A stretch of DNA of 64,000 bases from Natrinema ejinorense (GCF_002494345.1 NZ_NXNI01000001.1:2542001-2606000), one strand, 5' to 3'. Shown: positions 45,472-54,340, counted from the first letter of the stretch. Numbers and translations are program-made. The notes: a model not told the origin generated them from the letters alone.

Positions 45472-46197
45472 TCAGAACAGAAACCGCGAGTCGACAGCGG
45501 CGGCGACGTCGGCCAGGCCGACCGCCGCGTCGGAGTATTGCAGGAGCCGCTGGATGTCACCGTCCAGCTCCAGCTCGCCGGCCATGAGCATGTCGACGAT
45601 GCCGCCGTCGCCCCGAACGAGTTTCGTCCATGTCTCGTACTCGCCGGCGAGCCGGAAGCCGTATTCGTGCTCGTCGGGCTCGGTGAGCACCTCGACCCCT
45701 CGGCACTCGCCGTCGTAGAGATCCAGATACGAGTAGATGGTCCCGTCCACGACGTTCGCCGCCGCTTGCCCGGTCAAATCCTCGAGGATGTCGGGACCTG
45801 CCGTCAGGAGTTCCGGCCACGTCCGGGCGGGAAGGTCCGCGATCGTCGTCCGGCAGAGTTCGGCAGTGAGCCGGTCCTCGAGCGCACCCTCGCGGGCGTC
45901 GATCCGCTCGCGGACGTCCGCCGGTGCCGCCTCGACGATCGGTTCGATCGCGTCCGCCGAGCGATCCGAAAGCTCGTCCTCGATCGCGTCGACGATCTCC
46001 GGTGGCAAACCGGCGAGCGTCGTCGTCTCGAGTGGCACGTCCTTGATCTGGAAGACGAACGAGCCGTCGAAATCGACGCCCCACCCCTCCGAGCGATCGG
46101 CGTAGTCGTCGTTCTCGTTGATCGCTCGCCGGTACTGTTCGAGCCACGGTTCCGTCGGGAAGTACTGTTCGATCGGTCGAACTCGTTGCGTGCTCAT
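45472..46197 (-). CDS. SCP2 sterol-binding-domain-like protein
   Basis: 241 residues, strongly acidic. The C-terminal half has the SCP2 pattern: a strand pair GTIYSYLDLYDGECRGVEV, then GEYETWTKLVRGDGGIVDML and AGELELDGDIQRLLQYSDA (about 195-227). The family binds lipids or acyl-CoAs. The N-terminal half is an unassigned helical region. Ends 15 bp from MITE copy 2. Confidence 0.75.
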   Translation of the reverse strand: MSTQRVRPIEQYFPTEPWLEQYRRAINENDDYADRSEGWGVDFDGSFVFQIKDVPLETTTLAGLPPEIVDAIEDELSDRSADAIEPIVEAAPADVRERIDAREGALEDRLTAELCRTTIADLPARTWPELLTAGPDILEDLTGQAAANVVDGTIYSYLDLYDGECRGVEVLTEPDEHEYGFRLAGEYETWTKLVRGDGGIVDMLMAGELELDGDIQRLLQYSDAAVGLADVAAAVDSRFLF

Positions 46198-46534
46198 TGT
46201 GTGTGTTCGGGTCGCCCCGATAGCGACGGCCGAGCCGAGACGGATACGGGAGGGCGACTATCGTTCGGTCGAACCCCGCACCGACTCGCGGCCGGCCATA
46301 TGGGTGTACGATTACTGTGAACGCTTGTTGTGGTTGCTCCAGTCATCCGAGGGCTGTTATTAGTGACGGAGGAGACGAACACGACGTCTCCCCCCGGACG
46401 CATACGTGATGACGCCCCACACGTGCGGGGACCCCACCAAGACGGAAACCGAGGGCTCGAACGCGCTCGTCTGGCCTTCAACGACTGGTTATTCGAGCGA
46501 GTAGGTTGATCAGCGACTCGGTCAAACTACGTCT
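46198..46534. other. Divergent intergenic region upstream of the R2lox operon
   Basis: 337 bp between the divergent SCP2-like and R2lox genes. It should hold both promoters; ggttattcg at about 46486-46494 is the best TATA candidate for the plus strand. No gene or repeat recognised. Confidence 0.4.
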
Positions 46535-47587
46535 GTGTCACAAGCTATCACATCAACCGACTTTCGGGCGGAGCGGATCGATACCTCGAACAAGTGGTAC
46601 GACCTCTTCCAGAAGGGCGTCGAACTCGGAACCTGGGACGTCGAAACGCTGTTCGAGGAGGTCGACTTCCGGCGTGATCGCGAACGCTGGGCGTCCCTCG
46701 AGGCCGACGAGCGAAAGCAAATCAGATACCTGCTGTCGGGCTTTCTCGACGGCGAGTTCGCGGTCGGGGAGGACGCGAGTCACCACCTCCAGCGCATCGT
46801 CGGAGCGCCGTGTTTCGACCACAGCGAGGAGATGGGGATGTATATGACGATGTTTACGCTGACCGAACACAAACACACGCAGTTCCTCGACGTCTACATG
46901 CACGAGGTGATGGGCGATCAGGACGTGTTCGCCGAGTTGAACCCGAAACGAGGCGGTGCTCGAATCCCGATCGTACAGGCGACCGGGCTCGGCGAGATCT
47001 TCGATCGACAGGGACAGCTAACCGCGCGGGCCGCACATTCACAGGACCCCGTCGACATCGCGGAGGCGTTGACGGTGTATCACATGATCGTGGAGGGGCT
47101 GCTCGCCCGCGGCGGTTTCTACTCGGTCAACAAGCTCTCGGCGAACGCGCCGCTCCCGCTGTTGAACCACGGGTTCAAGCTCATCAGCACCGACGAAGGC
47201 CGTCACATCACCCACGGCGTCGAGGCGTTGGGCGAACTGATCGAAAAGGAACGCGCCGGCAAACCCGAGTTCCAGGGAGTCAGTGAGGCGATCGTCGACG
47301 TCCTCTACGAGAACGTCGGGGCGGTCGCGGACTTCGGCTACATGTTCACGGACGCCGTCGGCGATCCCCTCGAGATCGAGTTCGACGATCTCCTGTTCCG
47401 TGTCGGCCATCTCATCGACGGCCAGTTCAACGAGGCGCTCGACCTCGATATCGACCACCGCACGATCCTCGAACTCGTCGCCGACCGCCACGAAGACTGT
47501 CTGGAGACGGACATCGACGAGGCAGTCCGGGAGTACCGGGACCGCTACCAGCGCCAGCGCGGCGTCGAAATCGATGGTGGGCGATAA
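46535..47587 (+). CDS. R2-like ligand-binding oxidase (R2lox), annotated elsewhere as ribonucleotide reductase beta
   Basis: 350 residues from GTG. Ferritin-like di-metal oxidase with ligands Glu74, Glu111, His114, Glu187, Glu221 and His224. The class I R2 radical Tyr position four residues after His114 is Leu118. Instead, Val77 (Glu74+3) and Tyr182 (Glu187-5) match the Val-Tyr ether cross-link pair of R2lox. So it is more likely a Mn/Fe oxidase of unknown hydrophobic substrate than a nucleotide reductase subunit. One base separates it from the next gene; a ferredoxin gene follows. Confidence 0.82.
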   Translation: MSQAITSTDFRAERIDTSNKWYDLFQKGVELGTWDVETLFEEVDFRRDRERWASLEADERKQIRYLLSGFLDGEFAVGEDASHHLQRIVGAPCFDHSEEMGMYMTMFTLTEHKHTQFLDVYMHEVMGDQDVFAELNPKRGGARIPIVQATGLGEIFDRQGQLTARAAHSQDPVDIAEALTVYHMIVEGLLARGGFYSVNKLSANAPLPLLNHGFKLISTDEGRHITHGVEALGELIEKERAGKPEFQGVSEAIVDVLYENVGAVADFGYMFTDAVGDPLEIEFDDLLFRVGHLIDGQFNEALDLDIDHRTILELVADRHEDCLETDIDEAVREYRDRYQRQRGVEIDGGR

Positions 47588-47588
47588 C

Positions 47589-47876
47589 ATGTCCGGCGAG
47601 ACCGAACTCGACGAGCTGGCCCGCGGTGCAGCGTTTACCGCCTCGGAGGAGGAGGTACGCGATGCGATCGAGACGGCTGCGGACGAACTCGATCAGCGCT
47701 TCGAGGACGTTCGCGACAACGTCGCCTATATCATGGACTCGACGTTCGAGGACGAGGGCGTCAGCACGTCGTTCAACGAGAGCATCAGCGGTGCCAGCCT
47801 GGACCACGACGCGGTCGGGACCGGTGATCCCCGTCTCGAGGCGCTGGAACTGTACAAACTTCGCCAACGGCTCTAG
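47589..47876 (+). CDS. Small acidic protein in the R2lox operon
   Basis: 95 residues, mostly helical (DELARGAAFTASEEEVRDAI and LDQRFEDVRDNVAYIMDSTF), no known motif. It starts one base after the R2lox stop and its stop abuts the ferredoxin ATG. Position suggests an accessory subunit linking oxidase and ferredoxin; this is inference from the operon only. Confidence 0.75.
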   Translation: MSGETELDELARGAAFTASEEEVRDAIETAADELDQRFEDVRDNVAYIMDSTFEDEGVSTSFNESISGASLDHDAVGTGDPRLEALELYKLRQRL

Positions 47877-48182
47877 ATGTACGACGTCACGTTCTCCCTC
47901 GAGGAGGGAGCGGAAACCGTCGCGGTCGCCCCGGACGAATCCGTCCTCGACGCGGCGGAACGGGCGGGGCTCGACCTCCCACACTCCTGTCGGAACGGCA
48001 TGTGTACCGCCTGTGCGGGCGAACTGCTTTCGGGCGAACTCGAGAGCAACGGAACGGCGCTCTCCCCAGAACAGGAAGCCGACGGGTACGTGTTGCTTTG
48101 CTGTTCGTCCCCGCGTACCGACTGCGTGATTCGAGTTGGGGAACGCGTTCAAGACGAACTACTCGGTCTCGACGCCTTCTGA
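47877..48182 (+). CDS. Plant-type 2Fe-2S ferredoxin
   Basis: 101 residues. CRNGMCTAC (38-46, C-x4-C-x2-C) plus the late cysteine in LLCCSSPRTDC (about 74-84) give the 2Fe-2S ligands. Lacks the long N-terminal insertion of the main haloarchaeal ferredoxin. As last gene of the R2lox operon it is the likely electron donor to the oxidase. Confidence 0.9.
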   Translation: MYDVTFSLEEGAETVAVAPDESVLDAAERAGLDLPHSCRNGMCTACAGELLSGELESNGTALSPEQEADGYVLLCCSSPRTDCVIRVGERVQDELLGLDAF

Positions 48183-48509
48183 TCGGACGCCCCGCTTTCC
48201 CCCGATCGATGCCGAGTTTCGATACCGGCCGACGGGGAGCGCCATCGATGGCGCTCGGGAACGACGGGAACAGTTTAAAATAACCGCGTTTCCGAGGGGT
48301 CACGCTAACGATAATCCGGAGCGATGCCCTCTACAGATCATGTATGGTACTACCGTATCACACGCGTGACCGTCTCTCCATCAGCCCCCGTCGAAGCGGT
48401 TGTACGTATCAGCACCATCCTGCGGCCGAGAGGCGTCACGGCTCGTTTACACGGCAGAACCGACGCCTGCTGTGGCCGTCCGAAAGCACAGCTATCCGCC
48501 CGAACACCC
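48183..48509. other. Intergenic region with an 18-bp perfect palindrome
   Basis: 327 bp. AGCGCCATCGATGGCGCT at 48238-48255 is a perfect palindrome, 56 bp after the ferredoxin stop. A TATA-like agtttaaaataa follows at about 48270-48281. No protein-like frame before ATG 48510. Confidence 0.45.
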
Positions 48510-48881
48510 ATGAGTAACCAGAACAAGAAGCGAGCGAGAGAACCCGACTCGATCGACCAGTCGTTCGACGTGTTGCGCGATCCGTGCCGCCGGTCGCTCT
48601 GTCGATACGTGATGCAAACGGAGACGGCGGTCATCACACACGAGGAAGCCGTCGACTACGTCGTCGATCGAGTCTCGGCATCGATCGAAACGACCCCGGA
48701 TCGAACGGCCGTTGCGACGGAGCTTCGCCATATTCACCTGCCGAAGCTCGACGAAGCCGGCCTCATCGAATACGACCGGGAGAGCGGCGCCGTTCACGTC
48801 GATCGCGCGACGACTGAAGCGTGTCTCGAGCAGGTCCGTGCGACCGTCGCGGAGCTGCAGGGGACGCAACTCGACCGGTAA
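48510..48881 (+). CDS. DUF7344-type winged-helix protein
   Basis: 123 residues. SFDVLRDPCRRSLCRYVMQ (about 17-35), then RTAVATELRHIHLPKLDEAG (about 66-85) and LIEYDRESGAVHV, the pattern of haloarchaeal winged-helix DUF7344 regulators. ATG 48510 is preferred over an upstream in-frame ATG at 48324 because the extension has no homology-like features. Ends 6 bp from a convergent gene. Confidence 0.75.
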   Translation: MSNQNKKRAREPDSIDQSFDVLRDPCRRSLCRYVMQTETAVITHEEAVDYVVDRVSASIETTPDRTAVATELRHIHLPKLDEAGLIEYDRESGAVHVDRATTEACLEQVRATVAELQGTQLDR

Positions 48882-48887
48882 CTTCCG

Positions 48888-49577
48888 TCAGACGATGTCG
48901 CCGCGGACCGTCCGCCCGTCCTGTTGGGCTCGCCAGTCGGACAGCTCTCGAGCCGCCGTTTCGGCCTCGTCACCGTCCATTCCGAGCATCTCGAGCGCGG
49001 CCGACAGCGTCGGCAACGCCAGTTCACCCGCCCGAAGCTTTCGGAACGCGTCGTGGCTCCTGGTACCGTCGGCCCAGAGGCAGACCCCACGCGGGTCGAG
49101 CAACTGCGTGTAATCCTCGCGCAGTTGGGCGCCGCGCAACCGCTGGGTGACGTTGTCCTCGAACGACGCGTTACAGACCTCGAGGTGAACCGGTTCGTCC
49201 TCCTCGAGGAGGTGGGCGGCGAGACACCGTTCGGGGGCCGCGTGGCCGTTTCGATTGGCCCGGAGGTAGTGGGGGTAGTCCACGGCCCAGTCGGCCCGCA
49301 CCGATTTGCCGACGCCACTGACGCCGTGGGACTCGCGGAATCGCGCGGCGGGCGCTTGGGAATCCCCCTCGGGACCCGCGGAAGCGGACTCGCTGTCGTC
49401 GCCCAGCAAAATATCCTTGGTCACGTACACGTCCAGTCGCTCGACGGGATCGAGGCCGAGCGCGACGTCGCCGAAGGCCCATACTTCGCGGACGGGCACC
49501 GGCATCCGCTCGGCTTCAACGGTGTCCACGAGTCGCTCGAGGCGGTCGACCGCGTCACTGCGGTCCAGTCCAGTCAT
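48888..49577 (-). CDS. Haloarchaeal conserved protein of unknown function (DUF7095-like)
   Basis: 229 residues, soluble. Features: PVPVREVWAFGDVALGLDPV (about 26-45) followed by ERLDVYVTKDILL, a pattern seen in a conserved haloarchaeal family, and a C-terminal helical part (HDAFRKLRAGELALPTLSAA). A Ser-rich acidic insertion lies around 63-80. Divergent from the hydrolase gene at 49738. Function unknown. Confidence 0.7.
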   Translation of the reverse strand: MTGLDRSDAVDRLERLVDTVEAERMPVPVREVWAFGDVALGLDPVERLDVYVTKDILLGDDSESASAGPEGDSQAPAARFRESHGVSGVGKSVRADWAVDYPHYLRANRNGHAAPERCLAAHLLEEDEPVHLEVCNASFEDNVTQRLRGAQLREDYTQLLDPRGVCLWADGTRSHDAFRKLRAGELALPTLSAALEMLGMDGDEAETAARELSDWRAQQDGRTVRGDIV

Positions 49578-49737
49578 CGATCGCCCTTTGGTGTGGACGC
49601 GCAAAGTCGTTTCTTCCGCTGTCGCAAGCGCAATCGGACACGACGAGACGGCAGGGCGATCCCCACGGCGACCGGACCGTCTCGCAACCCGGCTCGAGTG
49701 ATCAGGTTTTTTATCCGTTCCCGGTGAACGGAACGCT

Positions 49738-50457
49738 ATGCGACACCGGATCTTCAACGAGGACGGCGACGAGGAACTCGTCTTCGTCATGGGTTGGGGC
49801 AACCGCTGGACCCACGAGAACGTCAGCTGGCTCATCGGCCAGTTGACCGAGGCCGACTACCGGGTTCACGCGTTCGAACTCCCCACGAACATCGACGACT
49901 TCAAAGCCGACTGGCTCGAGCCCGTCGCCGAATACGTCCGCGACCTCGAGGAGTACCAGCTGCTGGGCCACAGCGCGGGTTCGCTCGTCGCCCAGGCTCT
50001 CGACGGTGCGGACAACCACGTCTACCTGAGTCCGTGGTGGGGCTACGGCGAGGGCTTCCCGGAACCGGTGTTGGACGCGGTCTCGAAACTCGCGACCTCG
50101 TTCCCCTGTCTCCCGACGGGCGGCTTCGACAGGGAGGCACTCGGGAAGCGGGCGACCGACCACCAACTCGAGACGACGCCGTCGTGGATCTCACCCGCCT
50201 TCGTCCGGGAAACCCGCCGCGCACAGGACGAGCTATTGACGATCGACCACGATGCGGTCGTTTTCTGCTCGCTGCGCGATCCCGTCGTGAGTCTCCGGCC
50301 GATCGGCGAGCGGGTTCCCGCCGAGCACGTCGTTCTCTACAACGGCGGCCACGAACTGTTTTCCTCGTCCGGTCGCGATCGGTACGTCGACCTCCTGCTC
50401 GCCGCACTCGAGGAGGGCTCGGAAGCCGTCGAGCACCGGGAACGGCTCCCCGCCTGA
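49738..50457 (+). CDS. Alpha/beta hydrolase
   Basis: 239 residues. LVFVMGWGNRWTHE gives the first strand and oxyanion region, and LLGHSAGSLVAQAL (about 79-92) the nucleophile Ser elbow; DPVVSL (about 182-187) and NGGHELF (about 202-208) supply the acid and His. TATA-like tttttatcc about 28 bp before the ATG. Substrate unknown. Confidence 0.85.
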   Translation: MRHRIFNEDGDEELVFVMGWGNRWTHENVSWLIGQLTEADYRVHAFELPTNIDDFKADWLEPVAEYVRDLEEYQLLGHSAGSLVAQALDGADNHVYLSPWWGYGEGFPEPVLDAVSKLATSFPCLPTGGFDREALGKRATDHQLETTPSWISPAFVRETRRAQDELLTIDHDAVVFCSLRDPVVSLRPIGERVPAEHVVLYNGGHELFSSSGRDRYVDLLLAALEEGSEAVEHRERLPA

Positions 50458-50571
50458 GACGGGCTGGTGCCACTGGGTCCCGGCCCAGTCGTGCCCGCCG
50501 TGCGGGTGTGCCGGCACTGATTGACAGGAGTCCGGCTGTATCCGCTCGATATCCGACCCTCGGCGACTCGC

Positions 50572-51270
50572 TCAGAGGGCGTCGACCAGCGCACGTAATT
50601 GAGACCTCCCCTCGAGCAGGGCACGGGGAAACCGTGGTCGTGCAGTCGCGAGCGCGTCGGCGAGAACGGCCGCGGCGTCCGTGAAAACCCCAGTTCCATG
50701 TCCGAGGAGGATCCGTTTCGGCGCGATTCCTTCGAAGACGCCCGTCGGGACGACCGGCCGAAGCAGCAGGTAGACGGCGAGCCGTTCGTCGCCGGCGAGA
50801 TACGGCGGTGCAGTTCCCAGGAGATCGGGGACGTACAGCGTGCCGTCGGAGCGCCGATATGCGATCGCTTCGGACCAGCCCGGTACCGGGCTCACTTCGC
50901 GGACCGCGAACCCCGACCCCTCGAGTTCGCCGTCGAACCGCTCGCGGGGCGCGTCGAGTCGCTCGGAAACCCGCTCCAGCCACCGGGGAACGTACACGGG
51001 GACGTCGAACCGACGGGCGAACCGATCGGCGTCGCGAGCGTGGTAGGCCGAGCAGACGACGACACCCGCCACCTCGCCGAGGGCGTCGATCGCCTCGTCG
51101 GTTCCGGGTGCCTCGAGCGGGTCGAACAGCCAGACGCCGCCCTCGTCGCCGAGCAGGGCGTGACTCGCCCGCCTCCCGGCTTCGTCGGGATGGGCGAGCC
51201 ACCCGATACCGCCGTCGAACTCGTCGATCAGTCGAGTCGAGGCCGATGACGACCTGTCGTATATCACCAT
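50572..51270 (-). CDS. Metallo-beta-lactamase-fold-like protein lacking the HxHxDH motif
   Basis: 232 residues. Fold-level similarity to MBL hydrolases: VWLFDPLEAPGTDEAI (about 47-62), VVVCSAYHARDADRFARRFD (about 70-89), YVPDLLG (about 146-152), LLGHGTGVFTDAA (about 187-199). Where HxHxDH is expected the sequence reads AYHARD, so zinc binding is doubtful. The start is uncertain: a TATA-like gatatac lies just inside the proposed 5' end. Divergent from ncsA. Confidence 0.65.
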   Translation of the reverse strand: MVIYDRSSSASTRLIDEFDGGIGWLAHPDEAGRRASHALLGDEGGVWLFDPLEAPGTDEAIDALGEVAGVVVCSAYHARDADRFARRFDVPVYVPRWLERVSERLDAPRERFDGELEGSGFAVREVSPVPGWSEAIAYRRSDGTLYVPDLLGTAPPYLAGDERLAVYLLLRPVVPTGVFEGIAPKRILLGHGTGVFTDAAAVLADALATARPRFPRALLEGRSQLRALVDAL

Positions 51271-51481
51271 GTATTCGCCGTCTCGAGGCTACTCGAAGTT
51301 ACTTTCGGACGACCGAATCTCGGTTTCGGGTTCGGGCCGAATCGGTCGACAGCGCCGTCTCGAGACGGTAGAGACGCGTCCTATCTTCGTGTCACACGGT
51401 CCGTAAGACACCGGTAGCAGCCGCCGCTTTCGTCTCCGGCAGACGAAACCGTGATTGGCAGCGACCGACAACGGACCGCTA

Positions 51482-52441
51482 ATGGACTGTAACCGGTGCA
51501 ACGAGGAGGCGGTCATGCACGCCGCCTACTCCGGGGCACACCTCTGTGAAGACCACTTCCGCGAGTCGGTCGAAAAACGGGTGCGTCGCCGGGTCCGACG
51601 GGACGACCTCGTCCCCCACGACGTAACGCCAGCGGACCCCCAGACCTGGGTGATCGGCCTCTCGGGCGGGAAAGACAGCGTCGTCCTCACGCGGATCCTC
51701 CACGATACGTTCGCCGACGACCCCCGCATCGAACTCGTCGGACTGACGATTCACGAGGGGATCGAGGGCTACCGCGACAAGTCGGTCGAGGCCTGCGTCG
51801 AACTCTGCGAGGACCTCGAAATCCGCCACGAACTCGTCAGCTACGAGGACGAGTTCGGCGTCCGAATGGACGACGTCGTCGAGGACGACCCCGAAAACAT
51901 GGCCGCCTGCGCCTACTGTGGGGTCTTCCGGCGGGACCTCCTCTCGAAATACGCCGAGGAACTCGAGGCCGACCTCCTCTTGACCGGCCACAATCTGGAC
52001 GACGAGGCCCAAACCGCGTTGATGAACGTCCTCGAAGGCGACGTCGAGCAGATGGCGAAACACTTCGACGCCAGCCTCGGCCCACTCTCCGAGCGCGAGG
52101 AGCAAGACGAGTTCGTCCCGCGAGCGAAGCCGCTTCGTGACGTGCCAGAAAAGGAGGTCGCCCTCTACGCCCACATCGACGACCTTCCCGCCCACATCAC
52201 CGAGTGTCCACACGCCAGCGAGGCCTACCGTGGCGAGATCCAGCAACTCCTCTACGACCTCGAGGAGAACCATCCCGGGACTCGCCACTCGATCCTCTCG
52301 GGGTACGAGGAACTGGCGGACATCGCCGCCGAGAAGTACGCCGGCGACGGCGGTGCCGACCTGCAGGAGTGTGTCGAGTGTGGATCGACGACCACGCGCG
52401 AGGTCTGTCGAAAGTGTTCGCTGCTCGAGTCGCTCGTCTGA
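51482..52441 (+). CDS. ncsA: tRNA 2-thiolation protein NcsA (TtcA/Ctu1 family)
   Basis: 319 residues. N-terminal zinc site CNRC (3-6), PP-loop SGGKDS (about 60-65), central CAYCG (about 144-148), ALLTGHNLDD-type block and C-terminal CVECGS/CRKC zinc site (about 299-314). Adenylates U34 of certain tRNAs before sulfur transfer, in haloarchaea together with the ubiquitin-like SAMP2. Start at ATG 51482 places the first Cys pair at the N-terminus. Confidence 0.9.
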   Translation: MDCNRCNEEAVMHAAYSGAHLCEDHFRESVEKRVRRRVRRDDLVPHDVTPADPQTWVIGLSGGKDSVVLTRILHDTFADDPRIELVGLTIHEGIEGYRDKSVEACVELCEDLEIRHELVSYEDEFGVRMDDVVEDDPENMAACAYCGVFRRDLLSKYAEELEADLLLTGHNLDDEAQTALMNVLEGDVEQMAKHFDASLGPLSEREEQDEFVPRAKPLRDVPEKEVALYAHIDDLPAHITECPHASEAYRGEIQQLLYDLEENHPGTRHSILSGYEELADIAAEKYAGDGGADLQECVECGSTTTREVCRKCSLLESLV

Positions 52442-52775
52442 GGGGGCTCTCGTTCCCTCCTCGGGTCGACGGACTCGATCCCGGCCGGCGACGACCGCCG
52501 GTTGCAGCCGATCGGGATCCGCCCGCCGGCCCCGCGAACGGACCGGTTTTCGGCCGTATACGGTCGTAAACGGACGGGTTACCGAACGGCGAGCGGAGTC
52601 GGCTACGCCGCCGGCCCGCCGGTATCGGTCGTCCGACGCGATACCGTGTCGAGACGCGTGTCGTCACTCGCGAGTCGAACTGTGAGAAAAGACGACCGAC
52701 GAAACCGAACGGAGACCGGCACGACGGTGGTGTGTCGACCGCGTGTCCGTGCCGGATCGGTCCGCTCCGTCGCGA
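52442..52775. other. Convergent intergenic region, nothing recognised
   Basis: 334 bp between the ncsA and ftsZ2 stop codons, GC-rich, with no open frame of protein-like composition and no clear repeat. Confidence 0.5.
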
Positions 52776-53963
52776 TTACCGGATCACGTCGACGCCGTTC
52801 TGTCGCTCGAGTTCTTCACGGCCGCCGTCGCTCTGTGCGCCGTATCCGGAGTCGGCGTTGTTGACGTTGTTGCTCGCATCGAAGTCGGCCTCGTTCAGCC
52901 CCTCGATGCTCTGGCGGGACTTGTCGGCCTGTTTCTGCGTCGTCGGTCCGAGGACCTGGGCGCTCTGGACGCCGGTCATGATCGCCATGACCCGCACCTT
53001 GCCCTTGTAGGACTCCTGGATTCGGGCGCCCCAGATGACGTTCGCCGAGGCCTCGAGGCGCTCGGTGATGTTGTCGGCGATGCCCTCGGCCTCTTTCAGC
53101 GTGAGGTCGGGGCCGCCGGTGATGTGGACGAGTCCGCCCGAGGCACCGCGATAGTCGACGTCCAGCAACGGATGGTTCATCGCGTCCTTGACGACCTCGT
53201 CGGTCTTGTTCTTGTCCTGGGTCTCGCCGACGAGCATCACGGCGACGCCGCCCTGGTTCATGATCGTGGACATGTCGGCGTAGTCCAGGTTGATCAGCGA
53301 GGGCTGGGTGATCGTCTCCGAGATCCCCTTGACGGTCTCGGCGATGATCTGGTCCATCACCGAGAACGCCTTCCCGATCGGCAGGTTCGGGACGTAATCG
53401 AGCAACCGGTTGTTGTCCAGCACGATGATCGAGTCGGCCTGCTCGCGCAATTTCTCGAGGCCTTCCTCGGCTTTGACCGTGCGGGCACGCTCGACGTTGA
53501 ACGGGGTCGAGACCATGCCGACAACGATCGCGCCCTGTTCTTTGGCGATCTTCGAGACGACGGGGGCGGCACCCGTACCGGTGCCACCGCCCATGCCGGC
53601 AGTCACGAAGACGAGGTCGGCATCGCCCAGCACTTCCTTGATCGTGCCCTGGGCCATCTCGGTCGCACGCTCGCCCATCGACGGGTCGCCGCCGGCGCCG
53701 AGCCCGTTCGTGAGCGATTTGCCGACGAGGATCTTCGTGTCGGCCTCGATCATCTTGAGGTGCTGTTTGTCCGTGTTGATCGCGATGGTGTCTGCACCGT
53801 CGACGCCGATGTTATACAGCCGGTTGATCGTGTTGTTCCCGGCACCGCCAGCGCCGATGATGACGATTCGAGGGTCGCCGAACTCGTCGTCGTCCATCGA
53901 GGCGTCCATCTCCCGGGCCTCTTCTTCCGCGTTCTCGAGGGCGTCTTGAACGATATCCTGCAT
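52776..53963 (-). CDS. ftsZ2: Cell division GTPase FtsZ2
   Basis: 395 residues. Nucleotide-binding GAGGAGNN (about 37-44), tubulin signature GMGGGTGTG (about 123-131) and the T7-loop region with NLDYADM. The opening MQDIV and the ending GVDVIR are those of haloarchaeal FtsZ2, which drives ring constriction, distinguishing it from FtsZ1. It starts 2 bp after the cdrS stop, as in other haloarchaea, so cdrS-ftsZ2 is one transcript. Confidence 0.95.
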   Translation of the reverse strand: MQDIVQDALENAEEEAREMDASMDDDEFGDPRIVIIGAGGAGNNTINRLYNIGVDGADTIAINTDKQHLKMIEADTKILVGKSLTNGLGAGGDPSMGERATEMAQGTIKEVLGDADLVFVTAGMGGGTGTGAAPVVSKIAKEQGAIVVGMVSTPFNVERARTVKAEEGLEKLREQADSIIVLDNNRLLDYVPNLPIGKAFSVMDQIIAETVKGISETITQPSLINLDYADMSTIMNQGGVAVMLVGETQDKNKTDEVVKDAMNHPLLDVDYRGASGGLVHITGGPDLTLKEAEGIADNITERLEASANVIWGARIQESYKGKVRVMAIMTGVQSAQVLGPTTQKQADKSRQSIEGLNEADFDASNNVNNADSGYGAQSDGGREELERQNGVDVIR

Positions 53964-53965
53964 CG

Positions 53966-54145
53966 TTACACCTTCGCCCAGTTGCGTTTACCGGACTGTT
54001 CGCTGGGCCCGTCCTGTTGCTCGTTGATCATTTCGCGGACGGCCGACCGGATCGCCTCGCTCCGGTTCGGAAACTCGCCCGAGTCGACCAGTTGCTCTAC
54101 TTCTTCGATCTGCTGTTTCGGGATTCGCAGTGTCACACGCTCCAT
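53966..54145 (-). CDS. cdrS: Cell division regulator CdrS (short ribbon-helix-helix protein)
   Basis: 59 residues. [20 protein letters not shown] (1-20), then [18 protein letters not shown]: a beta strand and two helices of the ribbon-helix-helix fold that binds DNA as a dimer. Known in Halobacterium and Haloferax as a master regulator of cell division expressed with ftsZ2. ATG 54145 is chosen over an upstream in-frame start because the family begins MERVT. Confidence 0.9.
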   Translation of the reverse strand: MERVTLRIPKQQIEEVEQLVDSGEFPNRSEAIRSAVREMINEQQDGPSEQSGKRNWAKV

Positions 54146-54163
54146 GGTTGTATTCCCCGTTGG

Positions 54164-54335
54164 GTAAGACGGTGGCGCGCCCCTGTCAGACGCGGCGTGT
54201 CTTACGACGGAACCGCCCGACATCGGGCGGTTTGCTTTTATTCCGACGGTTGTAAGACAATCCGTCTTACGCGACTAAGGGGATGTCCGGCATTGATAAT
54301 AAAACTTTCGTCAGACGTGACTTTCATCGTCTTAC
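54164..54335. promoter_or_regulatory. Array of five GTCTTAC/GTAAGAC sites at the cdrS promoter
   Basis: GTAAGAC at 54164-54170 and 54252-54258; GTCTTAC at 54199-54205, 54264-54270 and 54329-54335. The pair at 54252-54270 forms an inverted repeat with a 5-bp spacer. They surround the probable minus-strand TATA aataaaagc (54233-54241). Short inverted heptamers are typical ribbon-helix-helix operators, so CdrL and/or CdrS binding is the likely explanation (inference). Confidence 0.65.
54211..54232. promoter_or_regulatory. Perfect 10-bp-arm hairpin in the cdrS leader
   Basis: AACCGCCCGA (54211-54220), loop CA, TCGGGCGGTT (54223-54232). It lies just downstream of the cdrS TATA box on the minus strand, so it would fold at or near the 5' end of the cdrS-ftsZ2 mRNA, or serve as a protein site in DNA. 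Confidence 0.5.
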
Positions 54336-54340
54336 ACCAA

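Noticed and set aside
46535-47587. Canonical ribonucleotide reductase R2 subunit
   Set aside because: Radical-Tyr position is Leu118 while the R2lox Val/Tyr pair is present, and no alpha subunit is adjacent.
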